A stretch of DNA of 5,623 nt from an uncultured Bacteroidales bacterium. Its GTDB lineage: Bacteria > Bacteroidota > Bacteroidia > Bacteroidales > UBA932. This document shows positions 5,597-5,623 of the stretch, in pieces. Location: NCBI GenBank assembly GCA_946415795.1, contig CAMKTW010000115.1, positions 1 through 5,623 on the forward strand, read 5' to 3'. Made by a program: the position numbers and the translations under genes. Numbering within the stretch: position 1 is the first letter of the stretch; every line of letters starts with the position of its first letter. The notes below the pieces were generated by a model, which was not told the DNA's origin, did not search any database, and saw nothing but the letters and a program-made list of their open reading frames with translations.

Positions 5597-5623
5597 ACTT
5601 TTCGTACCAACAATACGCAAAAT

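Noticed and set aside
5476..5613. TTG-initiated 46-residue N-terminal extension of the methyltransferase
   Set aside because: It is basic, low-complexity translation of the inverted-repeat region; the family N-terminus begins at the ATG at 5475.

Overview
The window looks like a moderately GC-rich member of the Bacteroidales, possibly Rikenellaceae/Alistipes-like. This is inferred from the protein types, from Bacteroidetes-style -7 boxes (TAnnTTTG) and from the lack of strong Shine-Dalgarno sequences. No tRNA, rRNA, CRISPR array, insertion sequence or phage gene is visible. The content is mostly housekeeping plus one redox operon.

Left part (1-1460, minus strand): a co-directional set reads right to left. 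It runs gamma-carbonic-anhydrase-like hexapeptide protein, then deoxynucleoside kinase, then the first 59 codons of the F1 ATP synthase beta subunit (atpD), which leaves the window at the left edge. A perfect TAnnTTTG -7 box lies just upstream of the first gene.

Middle (1461-1700): a 240-bp divergent intergenic region carries a perfect 12-bp inverted repeat between the leftward promoter and a probable rightward promoter.

Right-centre (1701-4746, plus strand): an apparent operon. It starts with a membrane polyferredoxin of the NapH/YccM type that is broken by a frameshift near position 2225 into an N-terminal membrane piece and a C-terminal polyferredoxin piece. Two bases later comes a Tat-exported, lipobox-bearing aldo/keto reductase with two extra C-terminal 4Fe-4S motifs, then a 61-residue two-helix membrane protein of the PLDc_N type. 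The polyferredoxin also has an internal twin-arginine segment. Together the two large genes suggest a route carrying electrons from membrane and cytosolic Fe-S clusters to a periplasmic Fe-S aldo/keto reductase. This is the most interesting biology in the window; the substrate is unknown.

Right end (4756-5623): a convergent TrmH/SpoU-family RNA methyltransferase gene on the minus strand. Its 5' leader carries a long imperfect inverted repeat ending 2 nt before the start codon. Beyond it lie a short GC-rich palindrome and a possible rightward -7 box.
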